Shown here: positions 6,413 to 7,884 of the stretch, piece after piece
How positions within the stretch are numbered: the first letter of the stretch is position 1
Layout: each line of letters begins with the position of its first letter
From: an uncultured Aquimarina sp.
GTDB taxonomy: Bacteria; Bacteroidota; Bacteroidia; Flavobacteriales; Flavobacteriaceae
Assembly (NCBI GenBank): GCA_937958735.1
Contig: CALGNG010000046.1
Span: 1 to 7,884, forward strand
Length of the DNA stretch: 7,884 bases
Direction: 5' to 3'
Translations under genes and position numbers: made by a program
Notes under the pieces: model-generated
The model's input: the letters and a program-made list of their open reading frames with translations, nothing else
Told to the model about the DNA's origin: nothing
Databases searched by the model: none

Positions 6413-6464
6413 ATATATACAAAATCACTAAATATAAAATTTAGCATTTTCAATAAAAAGGTAT

Positions 6465-6488
6465 AACCAAAAACTTTATATTTTGGTT
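6465..6488 (+). repeat. inverted repeat upstream of the oxidoreductase gene
   Basis: AACCAAAA (6465-6472) and TTTTGGTT (6481-6488) are perfect 8-bp arms around an 8-nt loop, about 85 bases before the next ATG. It may be an operator or part of the 5' leader. No T-tract follows. I could not place a confident TAnnTTTG promoter in 6489-6573. Confidence 0.4.
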
Positions 6489-6573
6489 TAATGTTAAATC
6501 GAAATGCAGTGCTTATCCTCTGTTCTATACTTCTTATATTTAACCTTAAAATAACAACATTTTAATTTAAAAA

Positions 6574-7089
6574 ATGAAAACCATAATTATAGTTGCTAGT
6601 GCTCGTAAAAACGGAAACACCAATACCGTTGCTTTAGAATTAGCAGAACTAGCAAACTGCGATATCTTTAATCTTTCCGACTATAATATATTACCCTTTG
6701 ATTACGATTACCAAAATCAAGAAGACGATTTTATACCATTAATAACTCAACTAATCGAAGAATACGAATTATTAATTTTTGCTACTCCTGTATACTGGTA
6801 TGCGATGAGTGGGGTACTTAAAAATTTCTTTGATCGTTTTACCGATCTAATAACTGTACATAAAGAATTAGGAAGAAAATTAAAAGGAAAACACTGTGCT
6901 GTTGTTACCTCTTCCGCAGGAGATCATTTAGAGGATCAATTTTGGATTCCTTTTCAAAAAACCACCAACTACTTAAACATTAATTTTAAAGGAGGTATAC
7001 ATACCCACCCAGAAAAAGATCGCAATGTTATTTTAAAATCTTTTTGGAAAAAGATACAAATACATTCTGCCAAATTACCAAAAATTTAA
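6574..7089 (+). CDS. flavodoxin-fold NAD(P)H-dependent oxidoreductase
   Basis: This 171-residue cytoplasmic enzyme belongs to the NADPH-dependent FMN reductase/flavodoxin-like superfamily. It opens with beta-1 and the FMN phosphate loop IIIVASARKNGNTNTVAL (4-21), where Ser9 and the Gly-Asn-Thr-Asn run would hold the FMN phosphate. ELLIFATPVYWYAMSGVLKNFF (65-86) is the second flavin loop, with the usual Pro-Val-Tyr-Trp and Met-Ser-Gly-x-Leu-Lys-x-Phe pattern. CAVVTSSAGDHLED (108-121) is the third. Such enzymes pass electrons from NAD(P)H through FMN to quinones, nitro compounds or flavin pools; the actual acceptor is unknown. The start follows an AT-rich leader without Shine-Dalgarno, normal in this phylum. 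It lies upstream of a peroxidase with its own promoter, so shared expression is possible but not required. Confidence 0.9.
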   Translation: MKTIIIVASARKNGNTNTVALELAELANCDIFNLSDYNILPFDYDYQNQEDDFIPLITQLIEEYELLIFATPVYWYAMSGVLKNFFDRFTDLITVHKELGRKLKGKHCAVVTSSAGDHLEDQFWIPFQKTTNYLNINFKGGIHTHPEKDRNVILKSFWKKIQIHSAKLPKI

Positions 7090-7092
7090 GAA

Positions 7093-7120
7093 TTGTAAAT
7101 ACAAGATATATTTACCTTTG
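7093..7120 (+). promoter_or_regulatory. Bacteroidota promoter of the glutathione peroxidase gene
   Basis: TTG (7093-7095), a 17-base spacer and TACCTTTG (7113-7120) match the Bacteroidota sigma-A consensus TTG-N17-23-TAnnTTTG exactly. Transcription would begin near 7127. This rules out the TTG at 7118 as a start codon, because it lies inside the -7 box, and supports the ATG at 7157. Confidence 0.75.
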
Positions 7121-7156
7121 TATCTTTTGTATCTAAAGACAAAAATAATTCGTATT

Positions 7157-7720
7157 ATGGCTCTTACTTTTTTAACTACTTTGTTTGCCAATTGCTATAA
7201 TAAGTCTAAAAGAAAATATCCATTAGCCTTAACAGCACAAAAGCAATCTATACACCAATTTACAGTAAACGATTTATATGGAAAAGCATTTCATTTTTCT
7301 AGCTTAAAAGGACAAAAAATCTTAGTGGTTAATACTGCTTCTAAATGTGGGCTTACTCCACAATACGAAGGTTTACAAAAATTATACGAAACCTATAAAA
7401 ATCAAAACTTTACTATAATTGGTTTTCCTGCCAATAATTTTATGTCTCAAGAGCCTGGAACAGATGGCGATATTGCTTCCTTTTGTCAAAAAAACTATGG
7501 AGTAAGCTTTCCTATGATGTCTAAATTAAGCGTAAAAGGAGAAAACCAAGCCCCTATTTATCAATTTTTGACACAAAAAAAATACAATGGTAATGTAGAC
7601 TCTTCTGTTAAATGGAATTTTCAAAAATTCTTGATAAACGAAAAAGGTTATGTAGTACAATCTATACTCCCTACTACCTCCCCCTTAAGTAGTAAAATTA
7701 CTAATTGGATTACCCATTAA
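7157..7720 (+). CDS. glutathione peroxidase-family lipoprotein (thiol peroxidase type)
   Basis: This 187-residue enzyme would reduce hydrogen or lipid peroxides, most likely with thioredoxin-like donors, as most bacterial members do. The motifs are clear: VVNTASKCGLTPQYEGLQ (57-74) with peroxidatic Cys64, GFPANNFMSQEPG (89-101) with catalytic Gln98, and VKWNFQKFLI (151-160) with Trp153 and Asn154. Cys110 in SFCQKNYGVSFPM is the candidate resolving Cys. FPxNxF carries Ala92 where many relatives have Cys. The start is MALTFLTTLFANC, so the enzyme is probably a membrane-anchored lipoprotein (Cys13) in the cell envelope. However, the leader from this ATG has no basic residue; the upstream in-frame codons (KTKIIRI) would supply them, so a non-ATG start after the transcription start remains possible. 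Expression is from the promoter at 7093-7120. Confidence 0.92.
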   Translation: MALTFLTTLFANCYNKSKRKYPLALTAQKQSIHQFTVNDLYGKAFHFSSLKGQKILVVNTASKCGLTPQYEGLQKLYETYKNQNFTIIGFPANNFMSQEPGTDGDIASFCQKNYGVSFPMMSKLSVKGENQAPIYQFLTQKKYNGNVDSSVKWNFQKFLINEKGYVVQSILPTTSPLSSKITNWITH

Positions 7721-7751
7721 AAAAAACTAACACATTTTATTAAAAATCAAT

Positions 7752-7780
7752 ATATTACAATTTAATTACCATTGTAATAT
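7752..7780 (+). repeat. perfect 10-bp inverted repeat abutting the DUF2851 start codon
   Basis: ATATTACAAT (7752-7761) and ATTGTAATAT (7771-7780) are perfect complementary arms around a 9-nt loop, ending two bases before the ATG. It lies in the 62-bp gap after the peroxidase stop. It could be an operator for a dimeric repressor, a terminator without T-tract, or an mRNA hairpin that hides the start codon. Confidence 0.55.
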
Positions 7781-7782
7781 TA

Positions 7783-7884
7783 ATGAAAGAAGATTTTTTA
7801 CATTACCTCTGGAAATTTCAAAAATTTGATACTTCCTCTCTGTACACTACAGATCAAACCCCTATACAAATACTTAAAGTAGGA
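7783..7884 (+). CDS. DUF2851 family protein, 3' end beyond window
   Basis: Only the first 34 codons are present. The N-terminus MKEDFLHYLWKFQKFD, followed by TTDQTPIQILKVG, matches the start I know of DUF2851, a family of about 420 residues common in Bacteroidota and without an established function. No signal peptide is present. The assignment rests on a short stretch. Confidence 0.75.
   Translation, partial: MKEDFLHYLWKFQKFDTSSLYTTDQTPIQILKVG

Noticed and set aside
6405..6419. AT alternating run as a microsatellite or phase-variation tract
   Set aside because: It is short, lies outside any gene or promoter I can place, and partly belongs to the hairpin.

Overview
The window looks like a chromosomal segment from a marine or host-associated member of the Flavobacteriaceae (phylum Bacteroidota). 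The evidence is the very AT-rich composition, the lack of Shine-Dalgarno motifs before start codons, a TTG-N17-TAnnTTTG promoter, Bacteroidota-style lipoproteins (for example a Cys-Ser-Asn-Asp-Asp start) and a DUF2851-type gene at the right edge. No RNA genes, CRISPR array or transposase gene were seen.

Left part (1-2245): the 3' portion of a DUF2235/Tle1-like alpha/beta-hydrolase, the phospholipase effector family often delivered by type VI secretion. It is followed 12 bp later by a DUF2931 lipoprotein whose position fits a cognate periplasmic immunity protein. The hydrolase is split by a one-base deletion between its nucleophile motif and its catalytic-Asp motif.

Middle part (2259-4040): a cassette-like array. 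Two unrelated genes for exported proteins (a 260-aa protein with YD-like motifs, and a TPM-domain lipoprotein) sit between three copies of an imperfectly palindromic repeat. The repeat opens with TGTACAACA or GCTAACA and closes with AACGTTGT. Its ends resemble the R''/R' ends of integron attC sites, and the second copy supplies the last codons and stop of the preceding gene. No integrase is visible. This array is the most interesting structure in the window.

Right part (4054-7884): ordinary-looking chromosome with a redox and peroxide theme. It holds an AhpD-like peroxidase divergent from a LysR regulator, a hypothetical lipoprotein with a stop codon inside its signal peptide, a flavodoxin-fold NAD(P)H oxidoreductase, a glutathione peroxidase-family lipoprotein with its own clear Bacteroidota promoter, and the start of a DUF2851 gene. 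Most transcription units are separated by palindromes that probably act as terminators.
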